This document shows, piece after piece, positions 8,307-15,385 of a stretch of 21,687 nucleotides of DNA (positions are counted from its first letter, which is position 1; the number at the start of each line of letters is the position of its first letter). The stretch lies in assembly GCA_035544515.1 (NCBI GenBank), contig DATKEG010000264.1, forward strand, positions 1 to 21,687, written 5' to 3'. The position numbers and the translations under genes are program-made. The notes beneath the pieces were generated by a model that had not been told where the DNA came from, did no database searches, and saw only the letters and a list, made by a program, of their open reading frames with translations. This DNA comes from DATKEG01 sp035544515. GTDB taxonomy: Bacteria; Acidobacteriota; Vicinamibacteria; Fen-336.

Positions 8307-10016
8307 CTAACGGACGCGGAGCTCGAAGGGCAGCCGCGTGAGCGGCTGGCCGTCGCGCAGGAGCGTGGCCCGGCGCAACAGCACGCGCAGGTCACGCGGG
8401 AGGGCGGCCTCCAGACCCTCCTCCTGCCGCGCCAGGAGCGACTCGATCAGGCCCTTCCTCTCCGGCAGCACGACCACGGCGACCTCCTGGCCGGCGGGGA
8501 TGCCCGCGCGCTCCTTGGCCAGCGCGAGGGCCACGTCCAGGCCGCCCAGGCGGTCCACCAACCCTTGCTCGAGGGCGGCCGCACCCGTCCACACGCGCCC
8601 CTGCGCCACCGCGTCGATGTCCGCGTAGGACTTCTTGCGCCCCTCGGCCGCCTTGCTCACGAACCGCGTGTAGAACCGCGCCATCATCTCGTGCACGTGG
8701 GCCCGCTCGGCATCGCTCCAGGGCCGGGATTCGTCGAAGAGGTCCGCGTGCCGGCCCCGCTTGAGGATCTCCTTGCTCAGCCCCACCTTCTCGTAGAGGC
8801 CGCCCAGGCTGAACTTGCCGCCGAACACCCCGATCGAGCCGGTGATGGTCGCGGGCTGGGCCACGATGGCGTCGCTGCCCATGGCCACGTAGTACCCGCC
8901 GGAGGCGGCCACGTCGCCCATGGAGACGACGACGGGCTTCTTCTTCTTCGTGAGCTCCACCTCGCGCCAGATCACGTCCGAGGCGGTGCCCGACCCTCCC
9001 GGGCTGTCCACGCGCAGGATCACCGCCTTGACGTCGCCGTCCTCGCGCGCGCTGCGCAGCGCCTCGGTCACGGTGGCCGAACCGGCGAACGACCCGCCGA
9101 ACGGGCTGTCCTGGCTCTGGCCGGGCAGGATCTCGCCCAGCACGTACACCAGCGCGAGCTTGGGCCGGCGTTCGAAGCGGAAGCCGCGCGCGGCCTTGAC
9201 GTACCTCGAGGGCGTCACCTGCTCGGCGTCGTCGAGCCGCTCCTCGAGCTGGTCCTGGTAGACGAGCTCGTCCACCAGCCCGGCCTCGAGCGCGCCCTGT
9301 CCGTCGTACGGGCCGCCGTCGAGCACGGCTTCCGTCTCCTCGACGGTCTTGCCACGGGCCTCCGCGATGGCGGACACGTATTGCCCGTAGAAGCCGTCGA
9401 GCAGATCCTGCATCTGCTCGCGGTGCGGCTCGGTGAGGCCACGCTCGGTGAACTGGTTCGGCGCGTTCTTGTACTTCCCCACGCCTTCGAACTGCGCCTG
9501 CACGCCGAGCTTGTCGAGCGTGCCGCGGTAGAACGTCACCTCGGCGGCCAGGCCCGTGACGTCGAGGAGCGCCGTGGGCACGACGTACACCTTGTCGCAC
9601 GCGGTGGCCAGGTAGTACTCCTTGTTGCCCGTGAACTCCAGGTGCGCATAGGCGGGCTTGCCCGACTTGCGGAAGCGCGTGATGGCGTCCCGCAGCTCCT
9701 GCACCTTTCCCCAGCCGGCGTCGGGCAGGAAGCTCACGCGCAGCACCAGGGCCTTGACGCGCCCGTCCGTCGTCGCGCGGTCGATGCTCTCGACCAGCGT
9801 GCGCAACGTCGGCGGCTGCCCGCCCAGGAAGGGGGCCAGCTCCGTCCGGGGCTGCTCCGGGATGCTCGCGGCGAGGTTCAGCACGAGGTAGCTCGCCCCG
9901 CCCAGCCCCGGCGCGCCGCGACCGCGCAGCACCAGCGCCAGCGCCCCCACCGCGGCCGCCCCGATGGCCACCGCGGCCACCCCCGCGACCAGTACCCAGG
10001 CCGTGCGACGTCTCAT
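8307..10016 (-). CDS. sppA: Signal peptide peptidase SppA, 67-kDa type
   Basis: SppA is an inner-membrane serine protease that degrades cleaved signal peptides and other membrane-associated peptides. The 569-residue protein is the long, tandem-domain form. It has an N-terminal membrane anchor (about 7-31), an N-terminal domain carrying the general-base lysine (Lys183 in GKYKNAPNQF) and a C-terminal domain with the nucleophile Ser372 in GDVAASGGYYVAMGSD, preceded by RVDSPGGSG (335-343). Both dyad residues are present, so it should be active. The start is an ATG at 10016. The upstream TPR gene ends 23 bp before it, which suggests one operon devoted to envelope protein handling. Confidence 0.94.
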   Translation of the reverse strand: MRRRTAWVLVAGVAAVAIGAAAVGALALVLRGRGAPGLGGASYLVLNLAASIPEQPRTELAPFLGGQPPTLRTLVESIDRATTDGRVKALVLRVSFLPDAGWGKVQELRDAITRFRKSGKPAYAHLEFTGNKEYYLATACDKVYVVPTALLDVTGLAAEVTFYRGTLDKLGVQAQFEGVGKYKNAPNQFTERGLTEPHREQMQDLLDGFYGQYVSAIAEARGKTVEETEAVLDGGPYDGQGALEAGLVDELVYQDQLEERLDDAEQVTPSRYVKAARGFRFERRPKLALVYVLGEILPGQSQDSPFGGSFAGSATVTEALRSAREDGDVKAVILRVDSPGGSGTASDVIWREVELTKKKKPVVVSMGDVAASGGYYVAMGSDAIVAQPATITGSIGVFGGKFSLGGLYEKVGLSKEILKRGRHADLFDESRPWSDAERAHVHEMMARFYTRFVSKAAEGRKKSYADIDAVAQGRVWTGAAALEQGLVDRLGGLDVALALAKERAGIPAGQEVAVVVLPERKGLIESLLARQEEGLEAALPRDLRVLLRRATLLRDGQPLTRLPFELRVR

Positions 10017-10039
10017 GGCGTCCTCGCTCGCCCTTCGCG

Positions 10040-10771
10040 CTATCCGCGCGCGAACTGCAGGTACTCGGCGCGTTGGCGCGCCTCGCCGGCGTAGACGCTC
10101 CCAGGATATTCCTGGAAGAGCCGCTCGTAGGACGCCCGCGCGTCGCCGAGGAGGTCCGCCTGCTCCTGCGCGGCGGCCAGCTCCAGGAGGACGTGGTCCC
10201 GCGGCAGCAGGAACGACGGGTCGTCGAGCAGCTGCCGGTAGGAATCGATGGCCTTGGCCGCCTGCCCGTTGCGCCGGTGGAGGTCGGCCAGCGCCAGCCG
10301 GGCCAGCGAGGGGACGAGGTCGTGGTCGTCCTTGCGGCCGGCCATCTCGGACAGCGACTTCTCGGCCGCGGCCAGATCGCCCAGCTCCATCTGGGACAGC
10401 GCGGCGTAGTATCGCGCGCGCTGGCGCACGTCGCCCGAGCCGCTCTTGGCCACGCCCTCGAACTCGGTGAGCGCCTTGCGGTACTTCTCCTCACGCGTCG
10501 CGTGGGTCGTGGCGGGACGCTCGGCGCCCGGAGGCAGCTCCGCGGCCACCGGCGCATGGAACGTCTCCATGGCGCGCGAGAAGGACGCCTCGGCCGCGGC
10601 CTCCTGGCGGGCGCGGAAGTTCTGCACGAGCAGCGCCGCCCCGAGCAGCACGAGCACGGCCAGCACCGTCATCTGCACTTCTCGGGAGTGCACGCGCGTC
10701 CACTCGGCCGCCGCCTGCAGCCCCGTGCGGAACTCGTCCTGCTTCATCTGCTTCTTCAGCTCACGTCGCAA
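10040..10771 (-). CDS. Membrane-anchored TPR protein, YfgM-like
   Basis: This 243-residue protein has a short charged cytoplasmic N-terminus (ELKKQMKQDEFRTGL), one membrane helix (about 32-51, VQMTVLAVLVLLGAALLVQ) and an extracytoplasmic region of TPR helices. Repeats are visible around RYYAALSQMELGDLAAAEKSL, ALADLHRRNGQAAKAIDSY and AAAQEQADLLGDARASYERL. The layout matches the YfgM/TPR_21 group; E. coli YfgM is an accessory protein of the SecYEG translocon. The start is a TTG at 10771 with AGGGG six bases upstream. An in-frame ATG eight codons in is the alternative. The gene precedes sppA by 23 bp, consistent with a role at the exit side of the secretion machinery, though the specific function is inferred. 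Confidence 0.8.
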   Translation of the reverse strand: MRRELKKQMKQDEFRTGLQAAAEWTRVHSREVQMTVLAVLVLLGAALLVQNFRARQEAAAEASFSRAMETFHAPVAAELPPGAERPATTHATREEKYRKALTEFEGVAKSGSGDVRQRARYYAALSQMELGDLAAAEKSLSEMAGRKDDHDLVPSLARLALADLHRRNGQAAKAIDSYRQLLDDPSFLLPRDHVLLELAAAQEQADLLGDARASYERLFQEYPGSVYAGEARQRAEYLQFARG

Positions 10772-10802
10772 CTCGAACCCCTATCTCGTTGAACGGTGAA
10801 GG

Positions 10803-10813
10803 GATAGACTATC
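10803..10813. promoter_or_regulatory. Short palindrome in probable promoter region of the TPR-sppA operon
   Basis: GATAGACTATC is a perfect 5+1+5 inverted repeat lying 32 bp upstream of the TTG of the TPR gene. On the minus strand a weak hexamer pair TTGTGC - 17 bp - TAGTCT covers it, so it could be an operator overlapping a -10 region. A further CTATC half-site lies at 10781. Matches to promoter consensus are poor and this assignment is tentative. Confidence 0.25.
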
Positions 10814-10842
10814 ATCTCAGCCGTTGCCGCACAAGGGAGCTG

Positions 10843-12150
10843 TCAGACCCTGAGCGCGCGCACCGTGAGCACCGCGAGCGCGAGGGGCAGGGCGAACGCG
10901 ACGTAGAGGGCCGAGTTGTCCCATCCGCGGTCCACCAGGAGGCCCGCGGTGACCGGGGCCACGATCGCCCCGAGCCGCCCGATGCCGATGGCCCAGCCCA
11001 TCCCGGTCGCGCGGATGGCCGCGGGGTAGAGCAGCGGCGTGGCCGCGTAGAGGCCGACCATCGACCCGAAGAGGAACACCCCGAGCCCGAGCCCGATCGC
11101 CAGGGCCGACGCCAGGTCGGTGGCGAACCACGCGAAGAGCAGCAGGAAGGCGCCGGTGGCGGCGAGGTTCAGGCAGGTCAGGCGGCGGAGCGACACCCTT
11201 TCGACCAGGGACCCGAAGAGCAACCCGCCGGCGATCCCACCCAGGTTGAGGAGCACGCCGCCCGTGATGCCCTGCCGCGTCGACAGGCCAGCGGCCACCA
11301 GCAGCTTCGGCGTCCAGCTCGTGACGAAGTAGAAGCTGAACATCACCAGGAAGAACGAGGCCCAGATGAGCGCCGTGCCCCGAGCCGCCCCTCCGGCGAA
11401 GAGGCGGCGCACGGCGTGGTGGCCGGCGTGCGGTTCCAGGGAAGGCTCGGGCAGCGCCGCCGCTTCCGGCCTCCCCATGCGCCGCAACAGGTCGTTGAGC
11501 CGTGGCAAGGCGTCCGCGGGCCTGCGCGCCAGGAGGAAGTCGAGCGACTCCGGCAGGCTGCGCACCACGACCGGGATCATGACCGCGGACGCGGCGGCCC
11601 CGAACAGGAAGGCGGAGCGCCAGCCGTAGCTCGTGATCAGGACGGCCGCGATGGCGCCGCCGATGGTCGCGCCGATCGGGTAGCCCGTGACCTGCAGGCT
11701 GATGGCGGTGCTGCGCCAGCGGCGCGACGAATATTCGGACGTGATGACGTTGAGGCTGGCGAGGATGCCGCCGATGCCGACCCCGGTGGCCACGCGCAAC
11801 GCCGCGAGCTGGGCCTCTCCCTGCGCGAGAGCGGACAGGAACATGCCGGCGGTGATCACGCCCAGACAAACGAGGATGACGGTGCGCCTCCCGGCACGGT
11901 CCGCCCACGGCGCGACGAACAGCGAGCCCGCGGCCATGCCGATGAGGCCGGCGCTGAGCAACACCCCCAGGCGGGCGCCGCTGAGGTTCCATTCGCGGGC
12001 GACCTCGGACGCCGTGAACGCCATCACCAGGACGTCGAAGCCGTCGATCATGTTGAGGGCGACGCAGAGGCCCACGGCGAGGACCTGGAAGCGGCTCATC
12101 GCGCCCTCTTCGATGGCGCGGCGGACGTCGAGCGCTCCCGGAGCGCTCAC
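10843..12150 (-). CDS. MFS transporter, aromatic acid:H+ symporter (AAHS) type
   Basis: This is an inner-membrane permease of 435 residues with about 12 hydrophobic segments. The N-terminal pattern LDVRRAIEEGAMSRFQ followed by ALNMIDGFDVLVMAFTASEV is characteristic of the AAHS branch (PcaK/BenK-like). It is followed by the MFS loop motif WADRAGRR and a second GSLVERVSLRR in the other half. The GTG start at 12150-12148 overlaps the TGA of the CoA ligase gene (GTGA) and keeps the conserved DVRxxIE start; the ATG at 12099 would remove it. With the ligase upstream, the pair probably imports an aromatic or related carboxylic acid and traps it as a CoA thioester. The exact substrate is unknown. Confidence 0.9.
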   Translation of the reverse strand: MSAPGALDVRRAIEEGAMSRFQVLAVGLCVALNMIDGFDVLVMAFTASEVAREWNLSGARLGVLLSAGLIGMAAGSLFVAPWADRAGRRTVILVCLGVITAGMFLSALAQGEAQLAALRVATGVGIGGILASLNVITSEYSSRRWRSTAISLQVTGYPIGATIGGAIAAVLITSYGWRSAFLFGAAASAVMIPVVVRSLPESLDFLLARRPADALPRLNDLLRRMGRPEAAALPEPSLEPHAGHHAVRRLFAGGAARGTALIWASFFLVMFSFYFVTSWTPKLLVAAGLSTRQGITGGVLLNLGGIAGGLLFGSLVERVSLRRLTCLNLAATGAFLLLFAWFATDLASALAIGLGLGVFLFGSMVGLYAATPLLYPAAIRATGMGWAIGIGRLGAIVAPVTAGLLVDRGWDNSALYVAFALPLALAVLTVRALRV

Positions 12151-13415
12151 GAGCGCTGGTCCACGATCCGCCGCGCCTTCAGCTCGAACCGCGGCAGCGA
12201 GCCGGCGGGGACGGCCCGCGTCTCGATGCGCACGGACAGGCGCAGGCGCAGCTCCTCGGCGAGCGCGCGCGCCGTCTCCTCGCTCGCCTCCGCGTCCACG
12301 CGCAGCTCCTCCAGCGCGCCGCGGCGCAGGCGCACCATGCGGAACTCGCCTATCGCGAAGCGCCGCACCACCGCCTCCACCGCGCTCGGGTACACGTTCA
12401 CGCCGCGGACGATCATCAGGTCGTCCACGCGGCCGGCGATCCCGCCCGGGACCTTGAGCCAGGAACGGCCGCAAACACAGCCGCGCCCGCCGTGCGCGGC
12501 CAGGTCGCCCGTGCGGTAGCGGATCACGGGCCACCCCGGGCGACCCAGGTTCGTGACCACCAGCTCGCCCGTCTCCCCTTCCGCCACCGGCGTCTCCGTC
12601 CCCGGCCCCACGATCTCGGCGATGAACTCCGCCTCGTTGACGTGCAGGCCGTCGCGCGCGTCGCAGGAGAACGCGTAGGCGCCGACCTCGGTGGCGCCGG
12701 CATGGTCGAAGCACGCGGCACCGTACGCCTGCTCGACGCGCGCGCGCACGGACGGGATCGAGGCGCCCGGCTCGCCCGCGTGGATCGTGCGGCGTATGCC
12801 CAGCGCGGGCAGGTCGATCCCCAGCTCCCCCGCGGCCTCGGCCAGGCGCAGCGCGTACGTCACCGTGCAGACGAGCACGGTGGCCCCCGTCTCGCGCATG
12901 AGCTGCAGCCGCTGGCGCGCGTCCAGGCCGCCCCCGGGTATGGTGAGGGCGCCCAGCGCCTGCGCGCCCGCGAAGGCGCTCCAGAAGCCGATGAAGGGGC
13001 CGAAGCCGAAAGCGACGAAGATGCGGTCGGCCGCCGTCACGCCCGCCGCGCGGTAGACCTGCCCCCAACAGTCGCTCCACCACCGCCAGCTCTCGGCCGT
13101 GTCGAGGACGGCGAGCGGACGGCCGTGCGTGCCCGAGGTCTGGTGGAACGCCACGTACCGTTCGCGCGGATAGGTGGCGATGCGGCCGAGCGGCGGGTGC
13201 TCCTCCTGGTCGGCGACCAGCTCGGCCTTGCCGGTGAGGGGCAGCGCGCGGAAGCGCTCCCAGCTCGGGGCCCGCCTCATCCGTTCCCCGGCGCCGCCGA
13301 GCCGGTCCACCCAGAAGCCGTTGCCCGGCAGGACTTCCCCGAGCAGCCGGGAAAGACGCTCGAGCTGGTGGGCGGCGATCGCCGCGGGGGAAGCACGCTC
13401 GAGCGGGTCGGACAA
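12147..13415 (-). CDS. Phenylacetate-CoA ligase-like (PaaK family) acyl-CoA synthetase
   Basis: This adenylate-forming enzyme activates a carboxylic acid to its acyl-AMP and then to the CoA thioester. The 422-residue protein has the ATP motif TSGTHGRP (93-100), the HAGATEVGAY motif (238-247), YRTGDL (300-305) and GRVDDLMIVRGVNVYPSAVE (328-347), with a C-terminal FELKARRI in which Lys413 is the candidate lysine. Cys251, Cys313 and Cys315 (GCVCGR) match the cysteine-rich patch of PaaK-like ligases. The TTG start at 13415-13413 is the first start codon after an in-frame stop. It gives the usual SDPLERxSP opening. The gene is co-translated with the AAHS transporter. The substrate is probably an aryl or arylacetic acid, by family and neighbour only. 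Confidence 0.88.
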   Translation of the reverse strand: MSDPLERASPAAIAAHQLERLSRLLGEVLPGNGFWVDRLGGAGERMRRAPSWERFRALPLTGKAELVADQEEHPPLGRIATYPRERYVAFHQTSGTHGRPLAVLDTAESWRWWSDCWGQVYRAAGVTAADRIFVAFGFGPFIGFWSAFAGAQALGALTIPGGGLDARQRLQLMRETGATVLVCTVTYALRLAEAAGELGIDLPALGIRRTIHAGEPGASIPSVRARVEQAYGAACFDHAGATEVGAYAFSCDARDGLHVNEAEFIAEIVGPGTETPVAEGETGELVVTNLGRPGWPVIRYRTGDLAAHGGRGCVCGRSWLKVPGGIAGRVDDLMIVRGVNVYPSAVEAVVRRFAIGEFRMVRLRRGALEELRVDAEASEETARALAEELRLRLSVRIETRAVPAGSLPRFELKARRIVDQRS

Positions 13416-13455
13416 GATTCGCGCGATGGTGGCGTAGGCGGCCCGGGACTGTCAA

Positions 13456-13481
13456 GGCCGCCGGCGAGTGAGCCGGCGGCC
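13456..13481 (-). terminator. Perfect 10-bp-stem hairpin, probable original tRNA-Arg terminator
   Basis: GGCCGCCGGC and GCCGGCGGCC are perfect complements separated by a six-base loop. The hairpin lies four bases beyond the CCA end of the partial tRNA copy, so before the insertion it would have followed the tRNA-Arg gene directly. On the minus strand it is followed by TTGACAG, not a U-tract, so it would be a weak intrinsic terminator at best. Confidence 0.45.
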
Positions 13482-13485
13482 GGGA

Positions 13486-13530
13486 TGGTGCGCCCGGCCC
13501 GACTCGAACGGGCGGCCTGCGGTTTAGGAA
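13486..13530 (-). repeat. Partial tRNA-Arg copy, attachment-site repeat (far end)
   Basis: These 45 bases are identical to 15435-15479, the 3' part of the intact tRNA-Arg gene, in the same orientation. The copy runs from the encoded CCA back to the anticodon loop and stops there. The bases just outside it differ (a at 13485 against t at 15434; g at 13531 against a at 15480). It lacks the 5' half and cannot be a functional tRNA. This is the geometry left when an element integrates at a tRNA 3' end and restores the gene at one junction. Confidence 0.85.
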
Positions 13531-13643
13531 GACACGGGCCGCGCGCAGCCATTTGTCGGCATGTGCGGAACCCGCGTCAATAAAGGGCGGAATGCACACG
13601 GACCAGGAGCGAGGAAACCCGTTCGGACGGATGCCCGCCGGAA

Positions 13644-13654
13644 GTTAGGGCACA
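13644..13654 (+). repeat. Candidate recombinase arm-type site (left)
   Basis: GTTAGGGCACA lies 113 bp inside the far attachment repeat. The same word, in the same orientation, occurs twice near the other end of the insert (15364-15385). The shared stretch extends to 15 identical bases (AGTTAGGGCACAATC) between 13643-13657 and 15374-15388. Paired direct words inside both junctions are typical of arm-binding sites of tyrosine recombinases; the assignment is inferred. Confidence 0.45.
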
Positions 13655-13916
13655 ATCTCCAGGACGCACGCAGCCGCCCGGTGAGGTTTCAAGGGACGCC
13701 CGGCCGCGCCCGTCGCCGCCGGGGCGGGCACCCTTGGAGCCGCAGCCTAAAAGGGTTGTGGCTCGAAGGATCGCGTCAACCTGCTCCAGATCCGCCTGTC
13801 GGAGATTCCCTTCGATGACCGCCAGCGCATTGGAAATAATCTGTCGTCGTGCGCAGCGCTCGGTAGCTTTGGGCACGCTCTCGGGGCTACTATCCCGACC
13901 CTGCGAGGGTTGTCCG

Positions 13917-14357
13917 ATGAAGCAGACGTTACTCGTCGTCGCCTTAGCCGTCGCTGTGGCTGCTTGTGATGCGCCGTTCTGGGTAAAGCACAATAGGGAA
14001 GATGCGGAGCTCGCTCGTCAGGAAGTTGTTCGAATCCAGGCCCGCCAGACGTCGCTTGCAGAGGAGAGTCGCCGGTTACTTGCCCTGTGCCTTGACATCG
14101 CAAAGCTAGAGAGACAGTGGAAGAACTATTCCGGCTGGACCTTTGACCAAGCATCCGGCGCTTGTACGGTCGAGTACAAGAAGCCACCGTCGGACATCAA
14201 GAGCAAGGCGGCGTGCGCGGCCGAATGGTTGAAGGACGAAGGAGCCCGAGACGGAGACGCACCGTCGGCTTCAGCCTCAAGCCTAGAAAGAGTGATGTAT
14301 TACGACTGCGTCTCCGAGACCTTCTCTAAGGTCTGGAACGTACGGGCAGACAGTTAG
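13917..14357 (+). CDS. Putative lipoprotein of unknown function, island cargo
   Basis: This is a 146-residue protein with a lipoprotein signal: MKQTLLVVALAVAVAAC, with Cys17 as the lipidation site and Asp at +2. In enterobacteria Asp at +2 favours inner-membrane retention, which may not hold here. The mature part begins with a charged, probably helical stretch (NREDAELARQEVVRIQARQTSLAEESRRL, residues 25-53) and then a mixed domain with cysteines near ALCLDIAKLERQWKNYSGW, ACTVEY, AACAAEWL and YYDCVSETF that might form disulfides. The frame is open 61 codons upstream, but the ATG at 13917 has GAGGG about nine bases before it and starts the signal peptide. Codon use is less GC-biased than the neighbours. 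I do not recognise the family. Confidence 0.75.
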   Translation: MKQTLLVVALAVAVAACDAPFWVKHNREDAELARQEVVRIQARQTSLAEESRRLLALCLDIAKLERQWKNYSGWTFDQASGACTVEYKKPPSDIKSKAACAAEWLKDEGARDGDAPSASASSLERVMYYDCVSETFSKVWNVRADS

Positions 14358-14529
14358 CGACGAGGGTCACCGTGCGCGGCGCCGTCGCGGCTCGCCCAGA
14401 TCAGCGCGAACGGTTCGCCGCACCCGGGGCAGGTTTACCGAAGGCCTCGCCAAGCTGGCCGCGGCGGCTCCGACTGCGGGCTCGGCGAAGGTGACGCGGA
14501 TCCGCCGGAGATAAGCGCCGCGCGGGGGT

Positions 14530-14961
14530 TCAGGCCGCCCCGTGGCACTTCTTGAACTTCTTGCCTTTGCCGCACGGGCACGGATCGTTCCGCCCGACGC
14601 CCGCGTAACGAACTCGGTTCGCCTCGACGACGTAGTCGATGGTTTCGCAGGAAGGCGTGCGAAACGAAACGCACGAACGCCCTCCCACGTTCGTGATCGC
14701 GAAGTCACCGCTGCAGATCACGTCCATCCCGACGATCGCGTTGAAGCCGTTCGGCGCCTCCTGGAATTCACAGGCGAGGATCCCGGCAATAAGCACGCGG
14801 TGTGGCAGGCCGAAGTTGAGCAGGTAGGTAGGGCTCTGGCTGATCCCGCCCGCGTGATTGATCTTGGCCGATCCTACGGGCGCCACGGCAAGCGCCCTCG
14901 CGAGCGCGCCGGAAATGACGCTCTTCGACGCGCCGGTATCCCAGAGCGCCTTAGCGTTCAC
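14530..14961 (-). CDS. Retropepsin-like aspartic protease with C-terminal SEC-C zinc motif
   Basis: The frame encodes a pepsin/retropepsin-type active-site motif LWDTGASKSVIS (Asp8 with the GTG at 14961 as residue 1) and a second family motif AIVGMDVICSGDFAI (about 75-89). It ends in GRNDPCPCGKGKKFKKCHG (123-141), a canonical SEC-C zinc motif. Single-domain retropepsins act as homodimers. The GTG is the first standard start codon in frame, but it leaves no room for the strand that precedes DTG. Convincing protein sequence continues upstream in frame (FTIQGNGIVDRILTDIVVF) to ACG at 15084, which has AAAGGG eight bases before it. The true product is therefore probably about 184 residues (14530-15084), with a mutated or non-standard start. 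It lies directly behind the 81-aa gene in the same frame, separated by one TAA. Confidence 0.8.
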   Translation of the reverse strand: MNAKALWDTGASKSVISGALARALAVAPVGSAKINHAGGISQSPTYLLNFGLPHRVLIAGILACEFQEAPNGFNAIVGMDVICSGDFAITNVGGRSCVSFRTPSCETIDYVVEANRVRYAGVGRNDPCPCGKGKKFKKCHGAA

Positions 14962-15093
14962 TCCTGGCGGTTGTGGGTCGGGCGGTGACGCCGGGTCGAA
15001 CGCGGGGAAGACGACGATGTCCGTCAGGATCCGATCGACGATCCCGTTGCCCTGAATTGTGAAGGCTTGAAAGCTTTGGCGCGTGAGACCAGC

Positions 15094-15099
15094 CCTTTA
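15094..15099 (-). promoter_or_regulatory. Shine-Dalgarno-like site before an ACG codon
   Basis: The minus strand reads TAAAGGG then eight bases (CTGGTCTC) then ACG at 15084-15082, which opens the conserved part of the retropepsin frame. The AAAGGG overlaps the stop codon of the 81-aa gene, the usual arrangement for coupled genes. The site supports initiation at or near the ACG, or at an ancestral ATG now changed by one base. Confidence 0.4.
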
Positions 15100-15342
15100 C
15101 AGGTTGATCGTGACCGTATAGGCGTTGGGCCCCGGCTCGCACGGCTGAATCATGAACGTCCCAGGAGGGAAGGTCCGCTGCGCGGCAAGGTACGCCTGCA
15201 GCGGTGAATCGTAGGCGCCTTCTACCTTCTCGCCGCGAATGACGAGTGCCTTCCCGCGATGCTGGGCGACCAACTCGTCCTGATGGGCAATGAAAAACGC
15301 CAGTTCCGTGTCGAACACAACCGCCTCCGATCCCGGCAACAT
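15097..15342 (-). CDS. Small protein of unknown function, partner of the retropepsin gene
   Basis: This is an 81-residue soluble protein beginning MLPGSEAVVFDTELAFFIAHQDELVAQ. The central LVIRGEKVEGAYDSPLQAYLAAQ and the C-terminal GTFMIQPCEPGPNAYTVTINL look like a conserved small alpha/beta domain. It resembles the small DUF5678-type proteins I have seen annotated, but I cannot confirm that. The ATG at 15342 has GGGGA upstream. It ends 12 bases before the likely start of the protease gene, so the two form a cassette. It might be a partner, substrate or regulator of the protease, by position only. Confidence 0.72.
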   Translation of the reverse strand: MLPGSEAVVFDTELAFFIAHQDELVAQHRGKALVIRGEKVEGAYDSPLQAYLAAQRTFPPGTFMIQPCEPGPNAYTVTINL

Positions 15343-15363
15343 ACCACGTCCCCGCGCTCGAGG

Positions 15364-15385
15364 GTTAGGGCGCAGTTAGGGCACA
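15364..15385 (+). repeat. Tandem 11-bp words, candidate arm-type sites (right)
   Basis: GTTAGGGCGCA and GTTAGGGCACA are adjacent direct copies differing at one base. They lie 49 bp inside the tRNA-side attachment repeat and match the single word at 13644-13654. The pair sits between the 81-aa gene and the tRNA, where arm sites for a tRNA-targeting integrase would be expected. Confidence 0.45.

Larger units (their letters stand above)
13416..13916. other. Gene-free 500-bp stretch holding the left end of the tRNA insertion
   Basis: No convincing gene lies here. It contains, in order, a perfect GC-rich hairpin (13456-13481), the partial tRNA-Arg copy (13486-13530) and one GTTAGGGCACA word (13644-13654), then AT-richer sequence leading to the lipoprotein gene. 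The tight GC bias of the flanking operons weakens past about 13531. Fragments in two frames look faintly protein-like near 13740-13900 (see rejected items). A TTGACA hexamer on the minus strand at 13450-13455 precedes the CoA ligase gene but has no good -10 partner. Confidence 0.6.

Noticed and set aside
13486..13530. Second functional tRNA-Arg gene
   Set aside because: Only the 3' 45 bases are present. There is no D arm, 5' acceptor strand or complete anticodon arm.
12151..13599. Extension of the MFS transporter frame to a 918-aa fusion
   Set aside because: The upstream part is a shadow of the CoA ligase in another frame. Transporter sequence begins only at the GTG at 12150.
13577..13993. 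A possible gene or gene remnant in the left part of the insert
   Set aside because: The minus frame contains a protein-like stretch (NALAVIEGNLRQADLEQVD), and a plus frame also looks plausible (VNLLQIRLSEIPFDD). Neither has a convincing start, ribosome site or full domain, and both overlap the lipoprotein start region.
15097..15099. Stop-codon readthrough joining the 81-aa protein to the protease
   Set aside because: The two are in the same frame around a single TAA, but a separate ribosome site directly follows the stop and the intervening residues (RAGLT) look like spacer. Two genes is the simpler reading.
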